The notes under the pieces were generated by a model. It saw nothing but the letters and a program-made list of their open reading frames with translations. It was not told the DNA's origin and searched no databases. This document shows positions 1 to 28,082 of a stretch of 64,000 nt of DNA, one piece after another. Source of the DNA: Mesostigma viride (taxonomy: Eukaryota > Streptophyta > Mesostigmatophyceae > Mesostigmatales > Mesostigmataceae). The position numbers and the translations under genes are program-made. The stretch covers positions 2,177,097 to 2,241,096 of the forward strand of contig RPFO01000156.1 of the NCBI GenBank assembly GCA_009746045.1. The letters run 5' to 3'. Each line of letters starts with the position of its first letter. Position 1 is the first letter of the stretch.

Positions 1-437
1 TTGCACGGTTGTAGGGTTATAGAGTTGCAGAGTTTGTGCATATTTTATTCAAGAGCGAGCGAAGAAGATGTGCCCCCATAGAATACGGTCCAGCTAGTAT
101 CCACAGTTGAGCATGCCACCATCTTTGCATGTAGTTGAGTGTGCATTTAACAATGCCACGTCCAATCTGGCAGGGGCTGATGCCTGTGCGTCACTGAACC
201 CGTGTGCAGTATCGTGCTCCCCGGGCATGGCAACAGGGATGACTTGCTCGCAAGTTGGCCCATTGGTTGCATCCTCATCCACCCTGGGTTGGTAGCTATC
301 TGGAAAGCAGCTGTGTCTGTGTCATCGCCTGTGCCGGCCTTTCCTTGATATGCCCTGCATGCTGTGGTGGTTGTGCTGTGTGGGTTTGTATGCATTGTGT
401 GCATGCTGTTGTGCGTGTGCTTCCTTCCCTGCACTAG
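1..437. other. Upstream intron or 5' region of NOC2, no exon resolved
   Basis: The stretch ends in a pyrimidine-rich acceptor (..gcactag at 431-437) in front of exon 1, so at least its right part is intron. No NOC2-like peptide is recognisable in it; the N-terminal exons are expected to the left of the window. Confidence 0.5.
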
Positions 438-17724
<17,287 letters not shown>

Positions 17725-17800
17725 TCAACAGTGCGATGTGATTTCAGTTTCTTGATCGCGCGGTGTATTTATAACCGAGCACGTTTTTTAATTATTTCAT

Positions 17801-17861
17801 TGTAAGGGGCCTGACAAGCTGGTGAGGGACATTACAGCTTTGCTTTTGCTAGATCAATAAA
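17801..17861 (+). terminator. Candidate poly(A) signals downstream of NOC2
   Basis: TGTAA, the usual chlorophyte poly(A) signal, lies at 17801-17805, 77 nt past the stop codon, and AATAAA at 17856-17861. Either could direct 3' end formation. The TGTAA is weak support for a green-algal origin because a 5-mer is common by chance. Confidence 0.45.
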
Positions 17862-20637
17862 GACATGCCAGTATCCTCTGCAACCATGTTATATGCGTAA
17901 TTGCTAACGGGCTTTCCTGTTGGGGAGCGCGGAGCGATAACCCTTGAGGCCGGTGGATTGTATGACGCCTATACTATATCGACTATTGAGACAACCAATT
18001 CAACGCCTAGGTATGCCTTGCATGACCTGCCAGACTCTTAAGTGATCCAGTGCAAGCTATCAGCATGGTGATAGCAGCTGCGGCTTGCATGCCTCGGACA
18101 TCAGGCCGGGGAAATGTATGTCTTCCCCGGTATACACCTCCTCCTATGGCAGGCTGGGTCCCTTTGTCCCGTCGCAACCCACTGGCAAACAAGTTTGCGC
18201 GCGCCACACACTGACGCGGCGCGAACCGCGGATCGACCGATGTCAAGTAGACAACCAGCGCAGGCCAGAAATCGGGAGAATCCGGACCATGGTAGCTCGA
18301 GCCTGCCGTTATCTTGTCTGCGTCGTCGAGTCGTTCAGGATGATGAATATGGAGATGGAAATGTGTAGCCTTGTGCATTGAAATCATATGGCTGGCTTGT
18401 AAACGTGTAGAGCGACTAGATGACCTAGACGGCGGGGCCGTTTAACCCGTGTTTTTTTACAACGCGATACATCGCGTTGTAGGGTTAGAACGCGATGTAT
18501 CGCGTTGTAATCTGACACGTGGCAAACCTATTAAACATGCGATTTTTGGTCTGAAACTTTCAAGATAGGTCAGAAACATCTCATAGAATTCAAGAAAAAA
18601 TCCTGGTATTTTTGGTATTTTTTTTGTGACAGCTGCAAACAAATATGTACCACTGAAATCAGGCATTTTCGCGGGACGAAGGTGAAGACGACGGCGATGG
18701 CGGCAGGTAGATCTCGCCAGTTTTCGCGCGAATTTCAGTGGCTGTTGGGTAGCACGACCATGATGATGCGTTCAAAGGTTGATAATTAGGTTTCTACAAG
18801 TTTGTTGATCGAGGTACTGGGGCAAAGGAAACATAGTTTTTTCCAGTTTCTCACCCAACTTTCATGCGGAAACCCTGGAAACCGGCATACATATTATTAC
18901 GTCAAGACTCGGGGCTGCTGCGGCACCATGCTTGGTATTTCCATGGCGTTTCGACTTCTTAACACATGTTTATTCATTCCGAACGCCCGGACTCTCGGCT
19001 AAACCGAGATTTGTGCAGACTTTAATTGGGTAGCTCCGGGCATGATGGTGCCTGCAAATAGCGTAAGGCGTGACCGTGGCTATTGCTACGGTATGCTGTA
19101 TTTTCCTGGAAATGGCCTCTGCCACCGGCTCAATAGTGCTTGCAGGCGTAAGTATATCGTGTTTCTACCTAGTTTCTGCCAGTTTTCCACTTATTTCTAC
19201 CGACCTCTGCCCAGCCTCTCTAAGACCGCCATCCTACTCGACGTTGCTTGCATGTCAGCCATAGCAGGTTGCAGGTGTGCAGTATTTAGGTGCTGTATAC
19301 GTCGTCAAGCCGTGCATATATCGTGAGGATTGGATGTTGATGGTTTATACTGCGTTGATTGTGCAAGAAGATCAGCTGGGTGCCCATAATCATGGTGTAT
19401 AATCATGTGTTGTTAGCATCTTGCCACCATTTGCTAGCATGCATTCCAGCGTCATCTTTGCCTGCATGTAAGCTCATGGATCACTCAACCTATCCAAGCC
19501 TTGCATTACACGTGCCTCTTTCTTTCAGTATTGCACGCGGGAAGGCCCACACTAAATCACTAATCGAAAATTACTTGGGAAATGTTGTCTCGGGCTGATG
19601 GACATGTGTGCCCCTCAATTGCGGAGTTAAATTGGATGTATAATTGAATGAAATACATTATTACATTCCATGCATCGATGCTCGAGTCATCGCGATATCT
19701 GAATATCTTACATAATTACAGACCCATCAATTGGAAGATCAGAAAGCTCCAGTGCATCTGCTCTACGACCGGACGTCTCAATCGTACGTAGTGCTTTCGA
19801 GTTATAATTACCCTCAATGTATGTCTGGAAAATCCACGTGCAGGCAGTGTCAAATGCATGGTATATGAACTAGTTATGTACATGTCAAGATGATGACAGT
19901 CAAGCGAGGCCATACATGTTGACGGACAAGTGAGCCTGTAGACCTACGTCGATCCCCAGTTCCTCGATGTCGTGCGCAGCCCCGATATCATCAGATTTCC
20001 AATCCCCAACGGCCGTCGGCTCCGCAAAATCCACGTTCGCGATTAAACAGTGCAACCGCGAGGGCCGTTCTAACTTGTAATCCACCTATATAATGGGCTC
20101 CGTCTCGTCACCGTGCGTTCGCATCAACAGGACAGCCACGGGTGTCGCGACGTCTCGGACGCTGTGCACTACACGCATCATCTCGGTCATCGCAGCCGTC
20201 GAGCACGTCACAAGCATCAATTATTCTCTGGACGAATTCTCGTGACCGTGTTGATATTAATGTCTGCCAACTTCACGACTGTGAACAGCAGCCTCACGCA
20301 CGTCCGGTCCATCCGACTCCGTCAGGCGGTGTTGCGAATGGCGTCCTGCGTGCAAAAACCAGTACATGAAGGACAATAATGTTAGCCCGTTAGACAGATT
20401 TGTCTGTGGTTCCGCTTACAGCAGTACTAATCACCCGTTACGCGGATTTCGGGCAAGTGGGTATCCTCCTACATTACATGTATCCAATTATGGACGGGAG
20501 ATTTAAAATGGGAAACAAGTATCAGCGAACCCAGAATCAAGGTATCCACGCAACGGTTTTGAATAAACGGCTATGTACATAGAGACACAATGAACTGAAC
20601 AAAACTTTAGTAGCTCACTCGTCGTTCACTTGTTAGT
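17862..20637. other. Intergenic region, no gene recognised
   Basis: About 2.8 kb of lower-GC DNA with only short open frames, none with a recognisable domain, codon bias like NOC2, or paired splice signals. Notable content: the inverted palindromes at 18459-18508, a distant 10-bp inverted pair (ccactgaaat near 18650, atttcagtgg near 18732), a near-copy of the 14-bp palindrome (CCAACGGCCGTCGG at 20006-20019) and a TATATAA at about 20093. Confidence 0.6.
18459..18508. repeat. Inverted pair of near-perfect palindromes
   Basis: The core AACGCGATACATCGCGTT and, 8-11 bp further, its exact reverse complement AACGCGATGTATCGCGTT. Each 18-mer is itself palindromic except for its central two bases, so the site can fold as two small hairpins or one long cruciform with an agggttag loop. 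Confidence 0.9.
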
Positions 20638-20757
20638 CGTAACGGAGGCAGTCATTCAGTCAGTTTGCAAGTTCAGTTGGCAAGTACGGAAACACACGCA
20701 AGTGCGTAACGGAGGCAGTCAGTCAGTCAGTTTGCAAGTGCAGTTGGCAAGTACGGA
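20638..20757 (+). repeat. 53-bp direct repeat, two copies at 67-bp spacing
   Basis: cgtaacggaggcagtca followed by gtcagtttgcaagt and cagttggcaagtacgga appears at 20638-20690 and 20705-20757 with two mismatches. Confidence 0.9.
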
Positions 20758-21054
20758 CCACCAACCGCGTGTGTACGTCCATGATATCGCAATAATATAA
20801 TCAAGAATAACAGGGGACGGTTAACGTATCCTTTACGCAGCTTTTTCGTTCAGGGCATGTTGAAATAACGAAAGTGGGTCAGGTGTTCGAACCCTCCAAG
20901 TGCCGAATTTTTTACGAACCAGCGCATTCACGAACCTTGCACTGGGGACGCGGTGGACCATTACCCCGGCCTAATTCTAGCATTGTACACAAGGGGCGGT
21001 GGCTAGCAGTAAAGAAGGGCATCCTAGTCATAACGCTGGGCAAGTTTGAAAGCA

Positions 21055-21741
21055 CCAACGGCCGTTGAGTAGGAAAAAAAAAGAGCAGGAGAAGAGCACG
21101 TCGACGTTTCAACAGCAAGACAAAAATATTAAACCCCGAGTACCAATGAAAATGCTTTCATGCATGTCCACCCCGACGAGGCACAAATTCATGCATGCCC
21201 ACCCCGACGAGGCACAAATTAATGAACGACAGATTTCTCACCCCCCCCCGGCACATGGCACAAGTGCCATCGCACGCACACACATTGTAGACAGGGTTAT
21301 GAGAGTTTCGAGAGTCCAACGGCCGTTGGCTCGGAGAAATTGACAGTACACCCGTAAAGACATTAAAATTATCACTTTGTTGTCTTATGTGTGCCTTGTC
21401 ATTTCCCAAGGTCAAAAGCCGTCAACTTCTGCACCTCTTGTCCCTCCCACCCGTACGCACTAAGCATGCCCACCTTACACTACCACATGTGGCTCTTGAG
21501 AAAACTCCCCCCGACGATGCACATGTGCCATCTCACGCACACACCTTCAGACAAGGCTATCAGTTTTTCGGAGTCCAACGGCCGTTGGCTCCGAGAAATG
21601 CTGTTACAACTCAAAATTACAATGGTGACATCCACGAGCTAGTGGTACGCCGAACAAGTGCTTGTATGACATATGGCGACTGCCCGTGAGGAAAAGTCCA
21701 CCACCACACACGGTCAGTTTTTTGAGTCCAACGGCCGTTGG
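21055..21741. repeat. Palindrome family CCAACGGCCGTTGG, block A cluster (4 sites)
   Basis: Sites at 21055-21068 (last base changed), 21316-21329, 21575-21588 and 21728-21741. Three share flanks gagt..ctccgag or gagt..ctcggag, extending the palindrome imperfectly to about 24 bp. Repeated in copy B at 26486, 26748, 27007 and 27160. CCAACGG matches the core of the plant MSA element bound by R1R2R3-MYB proteins, present here twice back to back. A binding role is inference. Confidence 0.85.
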
Positions 21742-21876
21742 CTCCGAGAAATGCTGTTACAACGCAAAATTACAATGGTGACATACATGAGCTAGTGGTA
21801 CGCCGAACAAGTGCTTGTATGACATATGGCGACTGCCCGTGAGGAAAAGTCCACCACCACACACGGACAGTTTTTT
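21571..21876 (+). repeat. 153-bp tandem duplication starting at the palindrome
   Basis: Two head-to-tail copies (21571-21723, 21724-21876), each opening with gagtccaacggccgttggct and ending with gaggaaaagtccaccaccac and acacgg..agtttttt. A third partial start (gactccaacgc) follows. The same pair is at about 27003-27308 in copy B. Confidence 0.9.
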
Positions 21877-22305
21877 GACTCCAACGCAAGAACAGACGTA
21901 ATGCACACCAAGTGACCAAGTGGCAAGATAAAAACACCCTTGCCAATCTCTACCCACAAAAACTTAGCCCCGAAATCCGTAGCCCCGAAATCCGTAATTG
22001 ATTTGTACATTGTAGATGACAATGCAGCGATCACATGTATTCTGAAACCAACACGTTTTTACCTAGTTATCATGGTAACCAATTTATGGTTACCTAGTTA
22101 TCCATGGCTAGAAAGTTGTTGTAAATACACGATGTGGCCACACACGCCATAGATGAAAATCATAACCAGCTCACGCACATGATCATGGAAGGGGACTCCA
22201 TTGATCTCAAAAAAGAAAGCTCAAGACACCCTACACCCTACACCATACATCCTACAACCTACACCCTTAACTCTCCACCCTTAAAGCTTACGTGACCTTT
22301 TTTTC

Positions 22306-22373
22306 GGAGAAATGTCCGAGTGGAATGCTATGTATGGGGTAACTTTCCCAAGGGTTCGAATCCCTCTTTCTCC
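22306..22373 (+). pseudogene. Anticodon-less tRNA-Ser-like element, copy A
   Basis: 68 nt with perfect 7-bp acceptor pairing (GGAGAAA / TTTCTCC), box A-like TGTCCGAGTGG, box B GGTTCGAATCC (perfect consensus) in a T-arm with one stem mismatch, and a Ser-type long variable arm (tgggg..tccca). The D-loop end and the whole 5' half of the anticodon arm including the anticodon are absent. The remaining tgctatgt looks like the 3' side of a tRNA-Ser(GGA) anticodon stem. TTTT follows 8 bp downstream. It could be a plastid-derived relic, a tRNA-derived element, or a transcribed pol III unit; it cannot decode. Confidence 0.75.
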
Positions 22374-22480
22374 ATTAGAGTTTTGTTTAGCTTCTATTCT
22401 CGTCTACACATAATTCACACGAAGTACGCTTGCAAATACTTTATTACTATTTTGTTTGATATACTACACTAATATTATAA

Positions 22481-22650
22481 TTGTTGTGTGTGTGTGTTGT
22501 TCACGTGTGCGTGTGTGTGTTGTGTGTGTTGTGTGTGTTGTGCGTGTGCGTGTGCGTGTGCGTGTGCGTGTGCGTGTGCGTGTGCGTGTGCGTGTGCGTG
22601 TGTGTGTGTATATAATTTTTTGTTGTGTGTGTGTGTTGTGTGTTGTACGT
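22481..22650 (+). repeat. GT/GTGC-rich leader of the satellite array, copy A
   Basis: (GT)n, (GTGTT)n and a (GTGTGC)n block of about 10 units grade into the 40-bp array. The same leader is at 27913-28082 in copy B. Confidence 0.93.
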
Positions 22651-25600
22651 GCAAGGTGTATGTACATGTGTGTGCAGCCGGCCCTTGCGTGCGCGGTGTG
22701 TGTACGTTTCTGTGCAGCCGCCCCTTGCGTGCGCGGTGTATGTACGTGTGTGTGCATGCCGACCCTTGCGTGCATGGTGTGTGTACGTGTGTGTGCAGCC
22801 GCCCCTTGCGTGCGCGGTGTATGTACATGTGTTTGCACTCGCCCCTTGCGTGCGCGGTGTATGTACGTGTGTGTGCAGCCGCCCCTTGCGTCCGCGGTGG
22901 ATGTACGTGTGTGCAGCCGCCCCTTGCGTGCATGGTGTATGTACGTGTGTGTGCAGCCGCCCCTTGCGTGCGCGGTGTATGTACATGTGTGTGCATCCTT
23001 GTCCTTGCGTGCATGGTGTATGTACATGTGAGTGCCGTCGCCCCAACCGTGCATTGTGTATGTACGTGTGTGTGCAGCCGCCCCTTGCGTGCATGGTGTA
23101 TGTACATGTGTTTGCACTCTCCCCTTGCGTGCGCGGTGTATGTACGTGTGTGTGCAGCCGCCCCTTGCGTGCGCGGTGGATGTACGTGTGTGCGCACTCG
23201 CCCCTTGCGTGCGCGGTGTATGTACGTGTGTGCGCACTCGCCCCTTGCGTGCGCGGTGTATGTACGTGTGTGTGCAGCCGCCCCTTGCGTGCGCGGTGTA
23301 TGTACATGTGTGTGCATCCTTGTCCTTGCGTGCATGGTGTATGTACATGTGAGTGCCGTCGCCCCAACCGTGCATTGTGTATGTACGTGTGTGTGCAGCC
23401 GCCCCTTGCGTGCATGGTGTGTGTACATGTGTGTGCATCCTTGTCCTTCCGTGCATGGTGTATGTACATGTGTGTGCAGCCGCCCCTTGCGTGCGCGGTG
23501 TATGTACGTGTGTGTGCAGCCGCCCCTTGCGTGCATGGTGTGTGTACATGTGTGTGCATCCTTGTCCTTGCGTGCATGGTGTGTGTACATGTGTGTGCAG
23601 CCGCCCCTTGCGTGCGCGGTGGATGTACATGTGCAGGCAGTTGCCCCTTGCGTGCGCGGTGTATGTACATGTGTTTGCACTCGCCCCTTGCGTGCGCGGT
23701 GTATGTACATGTGTGTGCAGCCGCCCCTTGCGTGCATGGTGTATGTACATGTGTGTGCAGTCGCCCCGTGCGTGCGCAGTGTATGTACGTGTGTGTGCAT
23801 GCCGGCCCTTGCGTGCATGGTGTGTGTACGTGTGTGTGCAGGCGCCCCTTGCATGCGCAGTGTATGTACGTGTGAGTGCAGCCGGCCCTTCCGTGCGCGG
23901 TGGATGTACATGTGTGGGCAGTCGCCCCGTGCGTGCGCAGTGTATGTACGTGTGTGTGCATGCCGGCCCTTGCGTGCATGGTGTGTGTACGTGTGTGTGC
24001 AGGCGCCCCTTGCATGCGCAGTGTATGTACGTGTGAGTGCAGCCGGCCCTTCCGTGCGCGGTGGATGTACATGTGTGGGCAGTTGCCCCTTGTGTGCGCG
24101 GTGTATGTACATGTGTTTGCACTCGCCCCTTGCGTGCGCGGTGGATGTACATGTGTGTGCAGCTGCCCCTTGCGTGCATGGTTTATGTACATGTGTGTGC
24201 AGTCGCCCCGTGCGTGCGCAGTGGATGTACGTGTGTGTGCAGCCGCCCCTTGCGTGCGCGGTGGATGTACATGTGCGGGCAGTTGCCCCTTGCGTGCGCG
24301 GTGTATGTACATGTGAGTGCAGCCGCCCCTTGCGTGCGCGGTGTATGTACGTGTGTGTGCAGCCGCCCCGTGGTTGCGCGGTGGATGTACATGTGAGTCC
24401 AGCCGTCCCTTCCGTGCATGGTGTGTGTACGTGTGTGTGCAGTTGCCCCTTGCGTGCGCAGTGTATGTACGTGTGTGTGCATGCCGGCCCTTGCGTGCAT
24501 GGTGTATGTACGTGTGTGTGCAGCCGGCCCTTGCGTGCATGGTGTGTGTAGATGTGTGTTCATCCTTGTCCTTGCGTGCATGGTGTATGTACATGTGGGT
24601 GCAGCCGCCCCTTGCGTGCGCGGTGGATGTACATGTGCGGGCAGTTGCCCCTTGCGTGCGCGGTGTATGTACGTGTGTGTGCAGCCGGCCCTTGCGTGCG
24701 CGGTGTGTGTACATGTGTGTGCAGTTGCCCCTTGCGTGCGCGGTGTAGGTACGTGTCTGTGCAGCCGCCCCAAGCGTGCATGGTGTGTGTACGTGTGTGC
24801 AGCCGCCCCTTGCGTGCGCGGTGTATGCCAGTGACAGTGTGTGCATGCCGGCCCTTGCGTGCATGGTGTGTGTAAGTGTGTGTGCAGCAGCCCCTTGCGT
24901 GCGCGGTGTAGGTACGTATGTGTGCAGCCGCCCCTTGCGTGCGCGGTGTATGTACGTGTTAATGCAGCCGGCCCTTGCGTGCGCAGTGTATGTCCAGGTG
25001 TGGGCAGTTGCCCCTTGCGTGCGCGGTGTATGTACGTGTGTGTGCAGCCGCCCCTTGCGTGCATGGTGGGTGTACATGTGAGTGCAGCCGCCCCTTGCGT
25101 GCGCGGTGTGTGTACGTGTGTGTGCAGCCCCCCTTGCGTGCGCGGTGTAGGTACGTGTGTGTGCAGCCGCCCCAAGCGTGCATGGTGTGTGTACGTGTGT
25201 GCAGCCGCCCCTTGCGTGCGCGGTGTATGCCAGTGTGTGTGCATGCCGGCCCTTGCGTGCATGGTGTGTGTAAGTGTGTGTGCAGCCGCCCCTTGCGGGC
25301 GCGGTGTAGGTACGTATGTGTGCAGCCGCCCCTGGCGTGCATGGTGTATGTATGTGTGTGTGCAGCCGCCCCTTGCGTGCGCGGTGGATGTACGTGTGTG
25401 TGCAGCCACCCCTTGCATGCGCGGTGTATGTACGTGTGTGTGCAGCCGCCCCTTGCGTGCGCGGTGTAGGTACGTGTGTGTGCAGCCGCCCCAAGCGTGC
25501 ATGGTGTGTGTAAGTGTGTGTGCAGCAGCCCCTTGCGTGCGCGGTGTAGGTACGTATGTGTGCAGCCGCCCCTGGCGTGCATGGTGTATGTATGTGTGTG

Positions 25601-26260
25601 TGCAGCCGCCCCTTGCGTGCGCGGTGTATGTACGTGTGTGTGCAGCCACCCCTTGCATGCGCGGTGTATGTACATGTGAGTGCCGTCGCCCCAAGCGTGC
25701 ATTGTGTGTGTAAGTGTGTGTGCAGCAGCCCCTTGCGTGCGCGGTGTATGTACGTGAGTGTGCAGCCGCCCCGTGGTTGCGCGGTGGATGTACATGTGAG
25801 TGCAGCCGCCCCTTGTGTGCGCGGTGTAATATGTACGTGTGTGTGCAGCCGTCCCTTGCGTGCGCGGTGTGTGTACGTGTGTGTGCAGCCGCCCCATGCG
25901 TGCACGGTGAGTGTAAGTGTGTGTGCAGCAGCCCCTTGCGTGCGCAGTGTATGTACATGTGAGTGCAGCCGCCCCAAGCGTGCGCGGTGTGTGTACATGT
26001 GTGTGCAGTTGCCCCTTGCGTGCGCGGTGGATGTACGTGTGTGCATGCCGGCAATTGCGTGCATGGTGTGTGTACGTGTGTGTGCAGCCGCCCCTTGCGT
26101 GCGCGGTGTGTGTACGTGTGTGTGCACTTGCCCCTTGCGTGCGCGGTGGATGTACATGTGTGTGCAGCCGCCCCTTGCGTGCATGGTGTATGTACGTGTG
26201 TGTGCAGCCGCCCCTTGCGTGCGCGGTGTATGTACGTGTGTGTGCAGCCGTCCCTTGCGC
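22651..26260 (+). repeat. 40-bp satellite array, segment 1 (about 90 units)
   Basis: The period is 40 bp, with ccccttgcgtgcgcggtgta and tgtacgtgtgtgtgcagccg as the two halves of the common unit. Recurrent variants swap gcgcgg/gcatgg, tacgtg/tacatg, gcagcc/gcactc/gcatgccgg. About 30 of 40 positions lie in alternating purine-pyrimidine runs. The unit is nearly free of stops on the minus strand, and 40 is not divisible by 3, so all frames stay open for kilobases without being genes. Confidence 0.97.
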
Positions 26261-27737
26261 CTTTACGCAGCTTTTTCGTTCAGGGCATGTTGAAATAACG
26301 AAAGTGAGGTCAGGTGTTCGAACCCTCCAAGTGCCGAATTTTTTACGAACCAGCGCATTCACGAACCTTGCACTGGGGACGCGGTGGACCATTACCCCGG
26401 CCTAATTCTAGCATTGTACACAAGGGGCGGTGGCTAGCAGTAAAGAAGGGCATCCTAGTCATAACGCTGGGCAAGTTTGAAAGCACCAACGGCCGTTGAG
26501 TAGGAAAAAAAAAGAGCAGGAGAAGAGCACGTCGACGTTTCAACAGCAAGACAAAAATATTAAAACCCGAGTACCAATGAAAATGCTTTCATGCATGTCC
26601 ACCCCGACGAGGCACAAATTCATGCATGCCCACCCCGACGAGGCACAAATTAATGAACGACAGATTTCTCACCCCCCCCCCGGCACATGGCACAAGTGCC
26701 ATCGCACGCACACACATTGTAGACAGGGTTATGAGAGTTTCGAGAGTCCAACGGCCGTTGGCTCGGAGAAATTGACAGTACACCCGTAAAGACATTAAAA
26801 TTATCACTTTGTTGTCTTATGTGTGCCTTGTCATTTCCCAAGGTCAAAAGCCGTCAACTTCTGCACCTCTTGTCCCTCCCACCCGTACGCACTAAGCATG
26901 CCCACCTTACACTACCACATGTGGCTCTTGAGAAAACTCCCCCCGACGATGCACATGTGCCATCTCACGCACACACCTTCAGACAAGGCTATCAGTTTTT
27001 CGGAGTCCAACGGCCGTTGGCTCCGAGAAATGCTGTTACAACTCAAAATTACAATGGTGACATCCACGAGCTAGTGGTACGCCGAACAAGTGCTTGTATG
27101 ACATATGGCGACTGCCCGTGAGGAAAAGTCCACCACCACACACGGTCAGTTTTTTGAGTCCAACGGCCGTTGGCTCCGAGAAATGCTGTTACAACGCAAA
27201 ATTACAATGGTGACATACATGAGCTAGTGGTACGCCGAACAAGTGCTTGTATGACATATGGCGACTGCCCGTGAGGAAAAGTCCACCACCACACACGGAC
27301 AGTTTTTTGACTCCAACGCAAGAACAGACGTAATGCACACCAAGTGACCAAGTGGCAAGATAAAAACACCCTTGCCAATCTCTACCCACAAAAACTTAGC
27401 CCCGAAATCCGTAGCCCCGAAATCCGTAATTGATTTGTACATTGTAGATGACAATGCAGCGATCACATGTATTCTGAAACCAACACGTTTTTACCTAGTT
27501 ATCATGGTAACCAATTTATGGTTACCTAGTTATCCATGGCTAGAAAGTTGTTGTAAATACACGATGTGGCCACACACGCCATAGATGAAAATCATAACCA
27601 GCTCACGCACATGATCATGGAAGGGGACTCCATTGATCTCAAAAAAGAAAGCTCAAGACACCCTACACCCTACACCATACATCCTACAACCTACACCCTT
27701 AACTCTCCACCCTTAAAGCTTACGTGACCTTTTTTTC

Positions 27738-27805
27738 GGAGAAATGTCCGAGTGGAATGCTATGTATGGGGTAACTTTCCCAAGGGTTCGAATCCCTCTT
27801 TCTCC
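27738..27805 (+). pseudogene. Anticodon-less tRNA-Ser-like element, copy B
   Basis: Identical by eye to the copy at 22306-22373, carried by the segmental duplication (offset 5432), including box A, box B and the downstream T-run. Confidence 0.75.
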
Positions 27806-28082
27806 ATTAGAGTTTTGTTTAGCTTCTATTCTCGTCTACACATAATTCACACGAAGTACGCTTGCAAATACTTTATTACTATTTTGTTTGATATACTACA
27901 CTAATATTATAATTGTTGTGTGTGTGTGTTGTTCACGTGTGCGTGTGTGTGTTGTGTGTGTTGTGTGTGTTGTGCGTGTGCGTGTGCGTGTGCGTGTGCG
28001 TGTGCGTGTGCGTGTGCGTGTGCGTGTGCGTGTGTGTGTGTATATAATTTTTTGTTGTGTGTGTGTGTTGTGTGTTGTACGT

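Larger units (their letters stand above)
20831..26260. repeat. Segmental duplication, copy A (5.43 kb)
   Basis: From cctttacgcag at 20831 the sequence recurs at 26261 with an offset growing from 5430 to 5432 through a few 1-bp indels (gtgggtc/gtgaggtc; poly-C length). The block holds 1.65 kb of single-copy-like DNA and about 90 satellite units. The junction at 26260/26261 cuts a satellite unit (tcccttgcg) and joins it to the start of the block, as expected of a tandem duplication or unequal exchange. Copy A keeps the unoccupied target tgtac (25111-25115) of the retroelement found in copy B. Confidence 0.93.

Noticed and set aside
20093-20379. A gene downstream of the TATATAA at about 20093
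   Set aside because: The following frame begins without an ATG, has no recognisable domain and lacks the GC3 bias of NOC2; the TATA-like string alone is not enough.
22306-22373. Functional nuclear or plastid tRNA-Ser gene
   Set aside because: No anticodon loop can be formed; only acceptor, variable and T arms plus a truncated D arm remain.
22651-26260. CRISPR array
   Set aside because: Regular 40-bp period, but units are head-to-tail with no unique spacers, and the context is eukaryotic.
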